This document shows, piece after piece, positions 10,680 to 19,703 of a stretch of DNA of 64,000 bases. The notes below the pieces were generated by a model. That model was not told the origin of the DNA. It saw only the letters and a program-made list of their open reading frames with translations, and searched no databases. Source of the stretch: Solobacterium sp. GTDB taxonomy: Bacteria > Bacillota_I > Bacilli_A > Erysipelotrichales > Erysipelotrichaceae. Positions within the stretch are counted from its first letter, which is position 1. Every line of letters starts with the position of its first letter. The stretch covers positions 1 through 64,000 of the forward strand of contig JAFWEW010000043.1 in the NCBI GenBank assembly GCA_017512725.1. The letters run 5' to 3'. A program made the position numbers and the translations under genes.

Positions 10680-10901
10680 TGCGGCTCTGCCTATAAATGT
10701 GAAGCGAATATACGATTTTTATGCCGTTTTTCTGCAAGCGTGCAATGCCCGCTGCTGTTTCGTTAATCCTGCTTTGTGCACTGCATCTATATTGATTCTG
10801 AGATTAGCCGGCAATACGCTGATTCCACATAATGCATATTCCATACGATCCGATCCAGGAACGGCTGAATGTACTCTTCAAAACCATTCTGATTTCCCTC
10901 A
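10680..10901. other. Intergenic space between recO and glyS
   Basis: I see no conserved gene, tRNA or T-box here. A minus-strand frame starting at a TTG in recO (10936) stays open to 10787 and would encode 49 residues; it is described as a finding, not called as a gene. No clear terminator follows recO. Confidence 0.4.
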
Positions 10902-11654
10902 TTACGATTCTTCTGCCATTCTCTGAAACAGCGCAAAGCTTCTTACCGGAAGACCTGCATGCGTCCGCAGGAATTCCACCAGGATCCGGCATTCGTCAAG
11001 GGCACTGCCGAGGATCTCTTCCAGCATCTCGGTGTGTTCCAGAGAAGCTTTATTGATAAGCCGGAATGCCCGCAGTTTTTCCGGTTCACGAAGCGGCACC
11101 GAATGAAGGGCTGCACACGGAGCACACAGAAATCCGCCTTCCCGGACTGATATCGCTGCGACGCTGGTACTGCCGCAAAGTACGCAGTCATCCACGTCCG
11201 GTGCGATGCCCAGCAGTTTCAGAAGATCCGACAGTGCGATTGCCAGCACAATATCTGCTCTTCGTCCCTGATCCAGGAGTTCACATACCTGTTCGAACAG
11301 CTGATAACAGTAACGGGACAGCTGGGGATCTGCATCTTCCAGCAGTGCCGCATCGATCACTTCAGCAAGCACCGGAACAGTCAGCGAGGCGTTCAGATTC
11401 TCATGAAGTCTACGGTACAGGTTTACCGTCCTGGCACTTTTCATCCGGAACATTGTCCGGTTCTCTTTATAGTCAAAGAAAAACTCTCCCTTTGTGTACG
11501 GAAGAATGGAGCCCCGGTTCTTCGAGGTCATCTTGCGGGCACCCTGTGCCAGAAGAGAGATTTTTCCGTATTGTTCACTCAGTACCGTTAAGATAACGGA
11601 GTTGTCTTTATAGTCCTGTTCCTTCAGGATCAGACCAAGTGCAGAATCATTCAT
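10902..11654 (-). CDS. recO: DNA repair protein RecO
   Basis: RecO helps load RecA in RecF-pathway recombination and binds single-stranded DNA and RecR. The protein has an N-terminal OB fold (EQDYKDNSVILTVLSEQYGK) and a zinc site with two CxxC pairs (CVLCGS and CAPC). I chose the ATG at 11654 (MNDSALGLILKEQ), which overlaps the era stop by eight bases; it gives 250 residues, normal for the family. Starts further upstream would run deep into era. Confidence 0.93.
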   Translation of the reverse strand: MNDSALGLILKEQDYKDNSVILTVLSEQYGKISLLAQGARKMTSKNRGSILPYTKGEFFFDYKENRTMFRMKSARTVNLYRRLHENLNASLTVPVLAEVIDAALLEDADPQLSRYCYQLFEQVCELLDQGRRADIVLAIALSDLLKLLGIAPDVDDCVLCGSTSVAAISVREGGFLCAPCAALHSVPLREPEKLRAFRLINKASLEHTEMLEEILGSALDECRILVEFLRTHAGLPVRSFALFQRMAEES

Positions 11655-12534
11655 CAACGTGACCATATCCGTACTGCGTGATCCGGCTGTCGATATCACG
11701 CCATTCCTTCTCAACCCGGACAAACAGGCTCAGTCTGACATGACAGCCGAGAAGCTGCTCGATATCTTTTCTTGCGGCAATGCCGATCTTTTTCAGCATC
11801 GATCCCTGCTTTCCGATGATGATTGCCTTCTGCCCCGGCCGCTCGACGAGAATCATTGCCTGGATTTCACAGCCGTCCTTTACATATTCCTTCCGCTCGA
11901 TCACAACGGCAGTCGCATGCGGAACTTCCTCCTCCGTGCAGTACAGGATCTTTTCCCGGATGATCTCCGCCAGACGGAAGTTTTCCGGATTGTCACTGAC
12001 GATCTCCCGCGGGTACATTGCCTCTCCTTTCGGAAGATAGGAGATCGTGGTATTCAGAAGATCCTCAAAGCTTTCTGTTTTAAGGGCAGAAATCGGGAAA
12101 AACTCCGCAAAGGAAAAGCGTTCCTGCCAGGAGGAAAGATGGTTCAGTACTTTCTCTTTGGGGAGAAGATCGATTTTATTGAAAATCAGAAAGACCGGAA
12201 CACCGGCCTGGCTTACCATGTTCAGCACAAATTCATCTCCGCTGCCGTACGGTTTCGTGCCGTCGACTACCAGGTAGATCAGATCCACGCCCTGAATGAC
12301 GTTGGCCGCTTCCTTGTTCATCCGGCTTTCGAGACGGTGCCTTGCCTTGTGAATCCCCGGTGTATCTGTAAATACGATCTGGGCATCCTCGGTATTAACG
12401 ATGCCCCGGATCTCACTGCGGGTCGTCTGGGGTTTCGGTGATACAATCGCGATCTTTTCGTTTACGAGCCCGTTGATCAGTGTGCTTTTGCCCGCATTGG
12501 GGCGTCCGGCAAGCGCAACAAACCCGGACTTCAT
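11647..12534 (-). CDS. era: GTPase Era
   Basis: The 295-aa Era GTPase binds the 3' end of 16S rRNA and guides 30S maturation. G1 is GRPNAGKSTL near residue 7, G3 DTPGIHK, and G4 NKID. The C-terminal KH domain contains the GKQGSMLKKIG segment. It overlaps the cdd stop by four bases and recO by eight, in the conserved ybeY-dgkA-cdd-era-recO string. Confidence 0.98.
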   Translation of the reverse strand: MKSGFVALAGRPNAGKSTLINGLVNEKIAIVSPKPQTTRSEIRGIVNTEDAQIVFTDTPGIHKARHRLESRMNKEAANVIQGVDLIYLVVDGTKPYGSGDEFVLNMVSQAGVPVFLIFNKIDLLPKEKVLNHLSSWQERFSFAEFFPISALKTESFEDLLNTTISYLPKGEAMYPREIVSDNPENFRLAEIIREKILYCTEEEVPHATAVVIERKEYVKDGCEIQAMILVERPGQKAIIIGKQGSMLKKIGIAARKDIEQLLGCHVRLSLFVRVEKEWRDIDSRITQYGYGHVDE

Positions 12535-12932
12535 TCCGCAAGATCCTCCATACCAAACGCATCCGGAAGGATCTCAGACGGTGTGACCGTTTTTGATTCA
12601 TTCCGGTTGGCAAGATAGATCGGGGTATCCGGATTCAGAAGTTCATAGAGTACCTGCCGGCAGACGCCGCAGGGACTGGATACGCGCTTTCCTTCCGAAA
12701 CAATCGCAAGCGCTTCAATGTCCTCTCTGCGTACACCCCTGCTGTAAGCCGCAAACAGTGCGGAGCGCTCTGCGCAGTTGCCGGCGGGATAGCTCGCATT
12801 TTCAATATTCGCTCCGTAAAAAATACGTCCGTCTTTCGTCAGCAGTGCGGCTCCAACCGGAAAATGAGAGTATGGGGAATACGTATTGTTCATCGCCTGA
12901 AACGCTTCCCGGATCAGTTCTTCCTTGTTCAT
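12531..12932 (-). CDS. cdd: Cytidine deaminase
   Basis: The 133-aa enzyme deaminates cytidine and deoxycytidine for pyrimidine salvage. The zinc site is of the tetrameric three-cysteine type: NCAERSALF (Cys and catalytic Glu) and SPCGVCRQVL. The start MNKEELIREAF is supported by AGGAG upstream; longer readings overlap dgkA without need. Confidence 0.97.
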   Translation of the reverse strand: MNKEELIREAFQAMNNTYSPYSHFPVGAALLTKDGRIFYGANIENASYPAGNCAERSALFAAYSRGVRREDIEALAIVSEGKRVSSPCGVCRQVLYELLNPDTPIYLANRNESKTVTPSEILPDAFGMEDLAE

Positions 12933-12940
12933 GGCATCTC

Positions 12941-13276
12941 CTAAATGTGTCTTAACAGAATAATGATGGCAGTAACCAGTGCCGTCAGCGACGAAACCAG
13001 TACTGCACCCGCTGCCAGATCCTTGATTTCCTTGATCTTGGCATCTTTTTTCGTGGTCAGATAGTTGCAGACAAATTCGATGGCAGTATTCAGATATTCG
13101 GTCGTTATGACAAGACCGATACACAGCACGACTGCGATCCATTCTCCGGACGTAATCTTTAGAACCAGTCCTGCCGCAGCCGCAAGAGCACCCAGCAGAA
13201 ACTGGATCCGGATACTGCGGTGCGCCATGCCGTTAAGCAGTCCTTCGAATGCCGGCTTGAATTTCTTCTTCAGCAT
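12941..13276 (-). CDS. dgkA: Undecaprenol/diacylglycerol kinase, DgkA family
   Basis: This 111-aa integral membrane kinase has three predicted membrane segments. The family signature TEYLNTAIEFVCN, with the catalytic Glu, is followed by the KDLAAGAVL motif. In Gram-positives the main substrate is undecaprenol, recycling the cell-wall lipid carrier. It overlaps ybeY by seven bases and has a GGAGAAC ribosome binding site. Confidence 0.94.
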   Translation of the reverse strand: MLKKKFKPAFEGLLNGMAHRSIRIQFLLGALAAAAGLVLKITSGEWIAVVLCIGLVITTEYLNTAIEFVCNYLTTKKDAKIKEIKDLAAGAVLVSSLTALVTAIIILLRHI

Positions 13277-13743
13277 GCCGTTCTCCTGATGATCGGATCG
13301 AGAATCTCATCCTGCAGCTGAAACATGATCTTCTCTTCTTCATCGGTCATATGGTCATACCCCAGCGTATGAAGCAGACCGTGGGTAAACAGAAAACCGA
13401 TCTCCCGCTCATAGCTGTGACCGTAGCGCAAAGCCTGTTTTCTGGCATAGTCGATATTGATAAACAGATCTCCAAGATCCTTCTGTTCCTCTTCCGTTTC
13501 AAACCCGGTCCTTTCATCCTGGGCTGCGAATGTGATCACATCCGTCGGCCGGTCGATTCCCCGGTAATCCCGGTTGATTGTATGAATCGTTCTTGAACGG
13601 ACAAAGGTTACCGAAATGGTATGATCCTTCGGAAGCTTCAGTTTCGTTTCCGCTGCCGAAGCAATCGTTTCAAACAGCTCCGTAAAGCGGCTCACATCCT
13701 GATTGGTACGGTTGTAAATCGTCAGTTCCATATCTGAGGCCAT
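13270..13743 (-). CDS. ybeY: Endoribonuclease YbeY (rRNA maturation factor)
   Basis: YbeY is a zinc-dependent RNase needed for 16S rRNA 3'-end processing and ribosome quality control. The metal motif HGLLHTLGYDH (H-x3-H-x5-H) is intact. I chose the ATG at 13743 (MASDMELTIYN, 157 aa), nine bases after AGGG; the ATG at 13731 is an alternative. It opens the ybeY-dgkA-cdd-era-recO unit. Confidence 0.95.
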   Translation of the reverse strand: MASDMELTIYNRTNQDVSRFTELFETIASAAETKLKLPKDHTISVTFVRSRTIHTINRDYRGIDRPTDVITFAAQDERTGFETEEEQKDLGDLFINIDYARKQALRYGHSYEREIGFLFTHGLLHTLGYDHMTDEEEKIMFQLQDEILDPIIRRTAC

Positions 13744-13803
13744 TATACCAATCCCTTCTGTTTTATAAAACGGCATTCCGGCATTTCATAACCGCTTGCG
13801 TGC

Positions 13804-13839
13804 TTTCTCACCGGTAACCTCTGGTCTATAATTATCCTC
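13804..13839 (+). promoter_or_regulatory. Promoter of the AlaX-like gene, probably giving a leaderless mRNA
   Basis: A perfect TATAAT (13827-13832) lies seven bases before the ATG at 13840, so transcription should start at or next to the start codon. The -35 (TTTCTC with a 17-bp spacer) is weak. No Shine-Dalgarno precedes either this ATG or the one three codons later. Confidence 0.6.
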
Positions 13840-15018
13840 ATGGATACCATGAATGAACTGTTTTATCAGGATGCCTACCGCACCGTCTTTGACTCCGAAG
13901 TGATTTCCTGTACTAAGGGGAAACACGGATATGAGATCGTTCTCAAAGAGACGTCATTTTATCCGGAAGGCGGCGGTCAGCCCGGCGATCAGGGAACCCT
14001 CAATGAAGTGCCTGTAAAAGATACCCGCCGGAAAAACGGAGCCATCGTACACATCACCGATCTTCCGCTGGAAACCGGCACTGCCGTACATGGAACGATC
14101 GACTGGAACCGGCGCTTTGATCTGATGCAGCAGCACTCCGGGGAACATATCTTCTCCGGTATTGTGCATCAGCTGTTTGGATATGAAAATATCGGCTTCC
14201 ATCTTGGAGAAGAGACGATCACGCTCGACTTTTCCGGTCCGCTGACCTGGGAAGATCTCCGGACGGTTGAAACAAAGGCAAATGAAATTCTTTACCGCAA
14301 TGAGCCGATTGAGATCTCCTATCCTTCCCCCGAAGAACTGGCACTGCTGGAATACCGTTCCAAGAAAGAACTGGAAGGTCTTGTACGGATCGTTACCGTT
14401 CCGGGTGCAGATGTATGTGCATGCTGCGGAACGCATGTTCATCGGACCGGTGAGATTGGGCTCATCAAAGTTCTGAGCACTGCCAGCCGTAAAAACGGCA
14501 CAAGAACAGAGATTGTATGCGGCCGCAGAGCATTGCGTTATGTACAGACCGTTACCGATCAGAACCTTGCGATTTCCCATCTGCTTTCTGCTCCGGTATC
14601 GGAAACTTCAGTGGCAGTGGAGCGGCTGAGAGCGGAAATGCTCGACAGCACGTACCGGCTGCGCGGAATCATCCTGCACCAGCTGGAAGAAAACCTGAAG
14701 GACATTGAAGACCATACGCCGGTTTATGTCCTGTTTACGGAAGGAATCGATACGCAGGAGCTGCGCAAATATGCCAATCAGGTAATCGAAGAAAAACATG
14801 CCGGTATTGCCGCGATTTTTACTGCCGGCAAAGAAGGCATGCAGTATGTAATATTGAGCAGTGAAACCGATCTGAAGCCTCTGAGCAGACTGCTGAACGA
14901 GCGGTTCAGCGGCCGGGGCGGCGGCAGTTCCCAGATGATCCAGGGATCGCTCCATGGAGAACCGGAGGAAATCCGTACGGTTCTGCAAGCTTATGCCGAA
15001 GAAAAAGCCGATCATTGA
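13840..15018 (+). CDS. Free-standing alanyl-tRNA editing protein (AlaX type, with DHHA1 domain)
   Basis: This 392-aa protein is like the editing half of alanyl-tRNA synthetase: it should hydrolyse tRNA-Ala mischarged with serine or glycine. The N-terminal domain holds the glycine-rich FYPEGGGQPGDQG. The zinc site is HSGEH (His99, His103) plus C-x3-H (Cys195, His199). The C-terminal DHHA1 domain ends with FSGRGGGSSQMIQG, a tRNA-binding glycine-rich loop. There is no aminoacylation domain. It sits alone on the plus strand between ybeY and phoH, which are adjacent in many Firmicutes. Confidence 0.92.
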   Translation: MDTMNELFYQDAYRTVFDSEVISCTKGKHGYEIVLKETSFYPEGGGQPGDQGTLNEVPVKDTRRKNGAIVHITDLPLETGTAVHGTIDWNRRFDLMQQHSGEHIFSGIVHQLFGYENIGFHLGEETITLDFSGPLTWEDLRTVETKANEILYRNEPIEISYPSPEELALLEYRSKKELEGLVRIVTVPGADVCACCGTHVHRTGEIGLIKVLSTASRKNGTRTEIVCGRRALRYVQTVTDQNLAISHLLSAPVSETSVAVERLRAEMLDSTYRLRGIILHQLEENLKDIEDHTPVYVLFTEGIDTQELRKYANQVIEEKHAGIAAIFTAGKEGMQYVILSSETDLKPLSRLLNERFSGRGGGSSQMIQGSLHGEPEEIRTVLQAYAEEKADH

Positions 15019-15032
15019 ATCGACTTTTTTAC
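15006..15032. terminator. Weak bidirectional hairpin between the AlaX-like gene and phoH
   Basis: A short CGAT...ATCG stem overlaps the AlaX-type stop codon, with TTTTTT on the plus side and TTTTT on the minus side. The stem is only 4-5 bp, so function is doubtful. Confidence 0.35.
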
Positions 15033-15991
15033 TTGTTTGACTCGCTGTAGCGCTCTACGATCTTCTGGACCAGCGGATGGCGGACAACATCATCTCCGGT
15101 GAGATGGATAATGGAGATTTCATCGATCCCTCCCAGAATCGAGGACGCCTGCGTCAGACCGCTTTCTTCGCCTTTCTTCAGATCAAGCTGGGTAATATCA
15201 CCGGTGATCACCATGCGGGAATGGAAGCCGAGACGCGTCAGGAACATCTTCATCTGTGCACCGGTCGTATTCTGTGCCTCATCCAGGATCACAAAGCTGT
15301 CATCCAGCGTACGGCCGCGCATATAGGCAAGCGGAGCGATCTCGATCGTTCCCTTTTCAATCAGCGATTCGGTCTTTTCCACACCAAGCATGTCATGCAG
15401 GGCATCATAGAGCGGCGTCAGGTACGGGTCGACCTTTTCTTTCATATCGCCGGGCAGAAAACCGAGATTCTCTCCTGCTTCCACAGCCGGGCGGGTCAGA
15501 ACGATCCGGCGGACATTTCCCTTTTTCAATTCCGAAACTGCCTTGATCACGGCCAGGAACGTCTTTCCGGTACCGGCCGGTCCGATGGCGAATACAATCG
15601 AACTGCTGTCCATGGCCTTAACAAATTCATACTGGCCGCGGGTCTTCGGAGCAACTGCCTTTCCGGTCAGAGTCCTTCCGATAATGGCCTGTCCATAATC
15701 ATTAAAACGCACCCGCTCATTTTTGGTCACAAGCCGGCAGGCATAGATCGTATCTGCTTCGGTTACGATCTGGTTCTTCTTTGCGACTTCAAAGAGTGCA
15801 GTCAGAACATCATAGATCTGCTGGTAGGTATTCTCATTGCAGTCAAGAATGGTAAAGGTATAATCGCGAAATGTAATGGTCTTTCCAAAGCATTCTTCAA
15901 TGACCCTCAGGTTCCTATCTTCCGTACCGGTCATACTCATGGCCTGCAGTGCGGTCATATTCTCAAACGATATCGTTCTCGTGGTTTCCAA
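15029..15991 (-). CDS. phoH: PhoH-like ATPase
   Basis: This 320-aa P-loop ATPase has Walker A GPAGTGKTFLA near residue 135 and Walker B FVILDEAQN, with the N-terminal domain typical of PhoH-L proteins encoded near ybeY. A role in RNA metabolism is suspected for the family. The start is a TTG (15991) five bases after GGGGGAG; the first in-frame ATG is further in and lacks such a site. It follows rpsU with a hairpin in between. Confidence 0.92.
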   Translation of the reverse strand: METTRTISFENMTALQAMSMTGTEDRNLRVIEECFGKTITFRDYTFTILDCNENTYQQIYDVLTALFEVAKKNQIVTEADTIYACRLVTKNERVRFNDYGQAIIGRTLTGKAVAPKTRGQYEFVKAMDSSSIVFAIGPAGTGKTFLAVIKAVSELKKGNVRRIVLTRPAVEAGENLGFLPGDMKEKVDPYLTPLYDALHDMLGVEKTESLIEKGTIEIAPLAYMRGRTLDDSFVILDEAQNTTGAQMKMFLTRLGFHSRMVITGDITQLDLKKGEESGLTQASSILGGIDEISIIHLTGDDVVRHPLVQKIVERYSESNK

Positions 15992-16041
15992 TGAATCTCC
16001 CCCTTTATTTTTATCTTATCTATTAGATAATACCGCCCGAA

Positions 16042-16072
16042 GGAACAAAAGAAAAGAGCTGAAACTCAGCTC
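16042..16072 (-). terminator. Terminator or attenuator between rpsU and phoH
   Basis: GAGCTGA/TCAGCTC (16056-16072) with a 3-nt loop is followed on the minus strand by TTTTCTTTTG. It should stop most rpsU transcripts and lower phoH expression. Confidence 0.7.
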
Positions 16073-16093
16073 CCTTTTCGTGCATTCTGCGGA

Positions 16094-16276
16094 TTACTTT
16101 CCGCGGCGTCTTGCCTTGCGTGCAGCTTCGCTCTTCAGCTTGCGCTTAACACCCGGCTTTACGTAGTACTCTCTCTTACGAGCCTCAGCCAGCGTACCGC
16201 TGCGGGAGACCTGACGCTTAAAACGGCGCAGTGCATCATCAAGATTTTCGTTTTCCTTGACTACTACTCTCGGCAT
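16094..16276 (-). CDS. rpsU: 30S ribosomal protein S21
   Basis: This is a 60-aa, very basic protein of the small-subunit platform. It starts [20 protein letters not shown] and ends in an Arg/Lys-rich tail (ARKARRRGK). A GGGGGG-type ribosome binding site precedes the ATG. It has its own promoter (16309-16337) and a hairpin downstream. Confidence 0.98.
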   Translation of the reverse strand: MPRVVVKENENLDDALRRFKRQVSRSGTLAEARKREYYVKPGVKRKLKSEAARKARRRGK

Positions 16277-16308
16277 TCATATCCCCCCTTTCTGAGTTTG
16301 CATTAAAT

Positions 16309-16337
16309 ACATTACCAAAATCCCCTCTGTTTGGCAA
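16309..16337 (-). promoter_or_regulatory. Promoter of rpsU
   Basis: TTGCCA (16337-16332), 17 bp, and TAATGT (16314-16309) on the minus strand, 32 bp before the rpsU ATG. Confidence 0.6.
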
Positions 16338-16346
16338 TAACTGTTT

Positions 16347-16985
16347 TCACTTCAGCAGTTTACTGCCGCTGCTGGTACCGATCCGGTCTGCTCCGGCTTC
16401 AATCATCGTCTTGAAGTCTTCCGGTGTGCGGATCCCGCCGCTCGCCTTGACCTTCATGGTACCTTCGACGGTTTCCTTCATCAGCTTCACAGCCTCTGCC
16501 GTTGCCCCGCCAGTCGAGAAACCGGTCGAGGTCTTTACGAAATCCGCTCCGGCTTTTTCAGCATCCCGGCAGGCACGCACGATCTCTGCGTCACTCAGAA
16601 GACAGGTCTCAAGGATCACCTTCAGTGTACGGTCACCCACTGCTTCTTTAACTGCATGGATCTCATTGCTTACATAGTCATCTTCTCCGTCTTTCAGACG
16701 TCCGATGTTAAGAACCATATCCACTTCATCCGCCCCCAGTTCCACGGCATCTTTGGCTTCAAATACCTTTGCGGCGGTTGTCATTGCGCCAAGCGGAAAG
16801 CCGATTACACAGCAGACCTTTACATCGCTTCCTTTCAGAAGTTCCTTTGCCAGCGGAATATTGCATGGATTGACGCAGACACTGGCAAAATCACCTTCTT
16901 TTGCCTCCTGGCAGAGTTTTATGATCTGTTCCTTTGAAGCATCTGCTTTCAGAAGCGTATGGTCAATATATTTATTCGCTTTCAT
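16347..16985 (-). CDS. deoC: Deoxyribose-phosphate aldolase
   Basis: DeoC cleaves 2-deoxyribose 5-phosphate to acetaldehyde and glyceraldehyde 3-phosphate in nucleoside breakdown. The Schiff-base lysine is in [10 protein letters not shown], and the second conserved lysine is in [11 protein letters not shown] chose the ATG at 16985 ([12 protein letters not shown]), which has GGAGAAGGG at good distance and overlaps the murE stop by 14 bp; this gives 212 aa. Its presence at the end of a murE/tRNA-modification operon is unusual, as deo genes normally sit together. Confidence 0.96.
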   Translation of the reverse strand: MKANKYIDHTLLKADASKEQIIKLCQEAKEGDFASVCVNPCNIPLAKELLKGSDVKVCCVIGFPLGAMTTAAKVFEAKDAVELGADEVDMVLNIGRLKDGEDDYVSNEIHAVKEAVGDRTLKVILETCLLSDAEIVRACRDAEKAGADFVKTSTGFSTGGATAEAVKLMKETVEGTMKVKASGGIRTPEDFKTMIEAGADRIGTSSGSKLLK

Positions 16986-18438
16986 TATTCCCTTCTCCAA
17001 AGTAATAACGGCTGATCACATCTTTTGCGATCACGTCATCGCCTTCATACGGTTCTCTGCCGAACTCCCGGTACATGAACCGTTCATCCCCCTTGCCCAT
17101 GATGACGATCGTATCGCCTTCCGAACAGATCTCAACCGCCTGGCGGATGGCATTATAACGGTCCTCGATCAGAACATAGGGTTTCTTCTTGATGCCTTTT
17201 GAGATCTCCATTGCGATATCAGCCGGTTTTTCATCCCGCGGGTCATCTTCCGTCAGGATGATCATATCCGCATACTTATCCAGAATCTGTCCGAAGGTCG
17301 GACGCTTGGCCGTATCGCGCTTGCCTGCAGAACCGGTGATCGCAATGATGCGGTTGCCTTTTGGGGTAATGGCGCTGGCATACTGACAGAGTTTCTCAAT
17401 GCCGTCCGGTGTATGCGCAAAGTCTACGATGACGTTGAATGGCTGACCGCAGTCGATCCGCTGCACACGCCCGTCAACCTGTGAAATATGCTTGAGTTCC
17501 GGCAGCATCATCGTAATAGATATTCCGGTCGCATTCAGCGCTGCAATTGCCGCCAGCAGGTTATACAGATTGAACTTGGCAACGAGATTGGTTTCAATCT
17601 CATATTCCATGCCGTTGCACCGGAGGGTAAAGATTGTTTTGTCTGCCTTCAGCGTATAACGGGTGATGCAGTAATCCGCATCGTTTTCAATTCCATACGT
17701 CAGCACACGGCACGGACAGTCTTCTACTATCTTCATCCCATAGGGATCATCGATATTGGTGATGGCGACCGCAGTTTCCTTGAGATTGTCAAACAGTTTC
17801 TTTTTGGCCTGGAAATAGTTTTCCATGGTCCCGTGATAATCCAGATGGTCATGGGTCAGATTCGTAAAGATCGCCGCATCAAAATCGATCGCATCGACTC
17901 TTCCCTGTTCAATACCGATGGACGAGGCTTCAAGAGCACACGCATCGATTCCCGCATCCACCATGTCATGCAGGATGCCGTGCAGATCATCGATATCCGG
18001 TGTCGTTAACAGCGGCGGAAGCTTGACATTGCCGTATTCGATCGCAATTGTTCCGATATATCCGGTCGGCATAAAGTGATTCAGCACATCCCGGATCACA
18101 CACGAGATCGTGCTCTTGCCGTTGGTGCCGGTCACACCGTACATCTTCAGCCGGTGGCTGGGGTGGCCGTAAAAGGCATCTGCCACTTTGTTGTATACCT
18201 GATTGACGTTTTTGACTTTGATATAAGTGATGCCCGGACGGGTATCCGCAAGCGGTTCCGAGTGAACAATCACGATCGCGCCATTGTCGATCGCCTGATC
18301 CACGAACCGGTGGCCGTCGTTCATCATTCCCTTTTCACAGAAGAAGATGGAGTCCGGCCGCTTCTTGCGGCTGTCTGCCATCAGACTTCGTATTTCAATC
18401 TCATCATCTACCTGATCAAACAATTCATTCAGCTTCAT
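16972..18438 (-). CDS. murE: UDP-MurNAc-tripeptide synthetase MurE
   Basis: This 488-aa Mur ligase adds the third amino acid to the UDP-MurNAc dipeptide in the cytoplasm. The ATP site is [11 protein letters not shown] near residue 105 and all three Mur ligase domains are present. The substrate-specificity loop reads [12 protein letters not shown] enzymes usually have DNPR, while lysine enzymes such as S. aureus MurE have other residues, so the third residue (DAP or Lys) is not settled. The gene lies outside any dcw cluster, between mtaB (4-bp overlap) and deoC. Confidence 0.95.
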   Translation of the reverse strand: MKLNELFDQVDDEIEIRSLMADSRKKRPDSIFFCEKGMMNDGHRFVDQAIDNGAIVIVHSEPLADTRPGITYIKVKNVNQVYNKVADAFYGHPSHRLKMYGVTGTNGKSTISCVIRDVLNHFMPTGYIGTIAIEYGNVKLPPLLTTPDIDDLHGILHDMVDAGIDACALEASSIGIEQGRVDAIDFDAAIFTNLTHDHLDYHGTMENYFQAKKKLFDNLKETAVAITNIDDPYGMKIVEDCPCRVLTYGIENDADYCITRYTLKADKTIFTLRCNGMEYEIETNLVAKFNLYNLLAAIAALNATGISITMMLPELKHISQVDGRVQRIDCGQPFNVIVDFAHTPDGIEKLCQYASAITPKGNRIIAITGSAGKRDTAKRPTFGQILDKYADMIILTEDDPRDEKPADIAMEISKGIKKKPYVLIEDRYNAIRQAVEICSEGDTIVIMGKGDERFMYREFGREPYEGDDVIAKDVISRYYFGEGNNESE

Positions 18439-19703
18439 GCCTCATCACTTCCTTCCGCATACAGCGCATGTCCCCTGCGCTCTGTGATAATTGCCGGTAT
18501 GATTGCCGAAGGCTCATACGGCCGATCCATGGTTACTTCCAGATATTCGCTGGTATGTCCCTGCGTTTCATTTTCCATGAGCACTTCCACGGGTTTGCCG
18601 ATCATGGAATCTTTATAACTATCATAGAGTTCTTCCGATAACGCGATGCAGGTCTTTGCCCGCTGCTTCCTTACCGGCACATCGACCTGGTCTTCCATCA
18701 CAGCAGCTTTCGTGCCGTTCCGGGCACTGAACGGGAATACATGCAGAAACGAGAACGCACATTTTTTCAGAAAACCCAGCGTCTCTGCAAACGATGCGTC
18801 CGTTTCCCCTGGGAACCCGGTCATAAGATCCGTCGAAACCGAAAAATCCCCTGCCTTCTCCCGGATCTCACACAGCTTATTATAATAATCCACACAGCTG
18901 TATGGACGGCCCATTCGTTTCAGAATAACATCCGAACCGGACTGCAGCGGAATGTGCAGGTGGCGTGCGATCCGTTTCTCCTTCGCAAAAAGCTCAACAA
19001 ACGGATCATCCAGCTCCGTGATCTCAATCGAAGAGATCCGCAGCCGTTCCAGTCCTTCCACTTCTTCCAGCAGACGTTTCATCAGATCCGCAAGCGTGAT
19101 CCCGTATTCTCTTCCGTACCGGCCGGTGTGGATTCCGGCCAGGACAATCTCCTTATGGGACAAGGCAATCTTTTTTGCCTCTTCAATGACCATATCCGGT
19201 TCCATGGAACGCTCTTTCCCTCTGGCATAGGGAATGACGCAATAGGAACAGAACTGATTGCACCCATCCTGGATTTTCAGAAACGCTCTGGTCCGGCCGC
19301 TGAAATGATCAACTGGCAGCGGTTCGAACCGTACATCCTTCAGATCCGAGACATCGACGATGCGCTCCTTTTTTTCAACCGCTGTTTTAATGTATTCGGC
19401 AAGGAACGGCTTGTGTTTGGAGCCGACCAGAATATCCGCATCTTCAAGCGCATCCGGATCGATCTGGGCATAGCAGCCGGCAACCGCAACGATTCCCTCC
19501 GGATGTTTTCTTCTTGCCCGATGGATCATCTTTCGGCTTTTGGCGGCCGCTGTATTGGTTACGGCACAGGTAAAGATCACCGTGATTTCAGCAGGCTCTT
19601 CCCATTCTGCCCGTTCGAATCCGGCTTCTTCCAGCTGATGGGCAACGCCTTCACATTCATATGCATTGACCTTGCAGCCAAGGTTCACAACCGAGAATCT
19701 CAT
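18435..19703 (-). CDS. mtaB: tRNA t6A37 methylthiotransferase MtaB
   Basis: This 422-aa radical SAM enzyme converts t6A37 to ms2t6A in ANN-decoding tRNAs. The N-terminal domain has cysteines for a second cluster (NLGCKVNAYECEG), the radical SAM motif is CNQFCSYCVIPYARGKERS, and a C-terminal TRAM domain follows. It overlaps rsmE and murE by four bases each, so the three are translationally coupled. Confidence 0.95.
   Translation of the reverse strand: MRFSVVNLGCKVNAYECEGVAHQLEEAGFERAEWEEPAEITVIFTCAVTNTAAAKSRKMIHRARRKHPEGIVAVAGCYAQIDPDALEDADILVGSKHKPFLAEYIKTAVEKKERIVDVSDLKDVRFEPLPVDHFSGRTRAFLKIQDGCNQFCSYCVIPYARGKERSMEPDMVIEEAKKIALSHKEIVLAGIHTGRYGREYGITLADLMKRLLEEVEGLERLRISSIEITELDDPFVELFAKEKRIARHLHIPLQSGSDVILKRMGRPYSCVDYYNKLCEIREKAGDFSVSTDLMTGFPGETDASFAETLGFLKKCAFSFLHVFPFSARNGTKAAVMEDQVDVPVRKQRAKTCIALSEELYDSYKDSMIGKPVEVLMENETQGHTSEYLEVTMDRPYEPSAIIPAIITERRGHALYAEGSDEA

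Noticed and set aside
10570-10926. 118-codon plus-strand frame between glyS and recO
   Set aside because: It starts inside glyS, crosses the glyS promoter and ends in recO; no ribosome binding site and no recognised motif.
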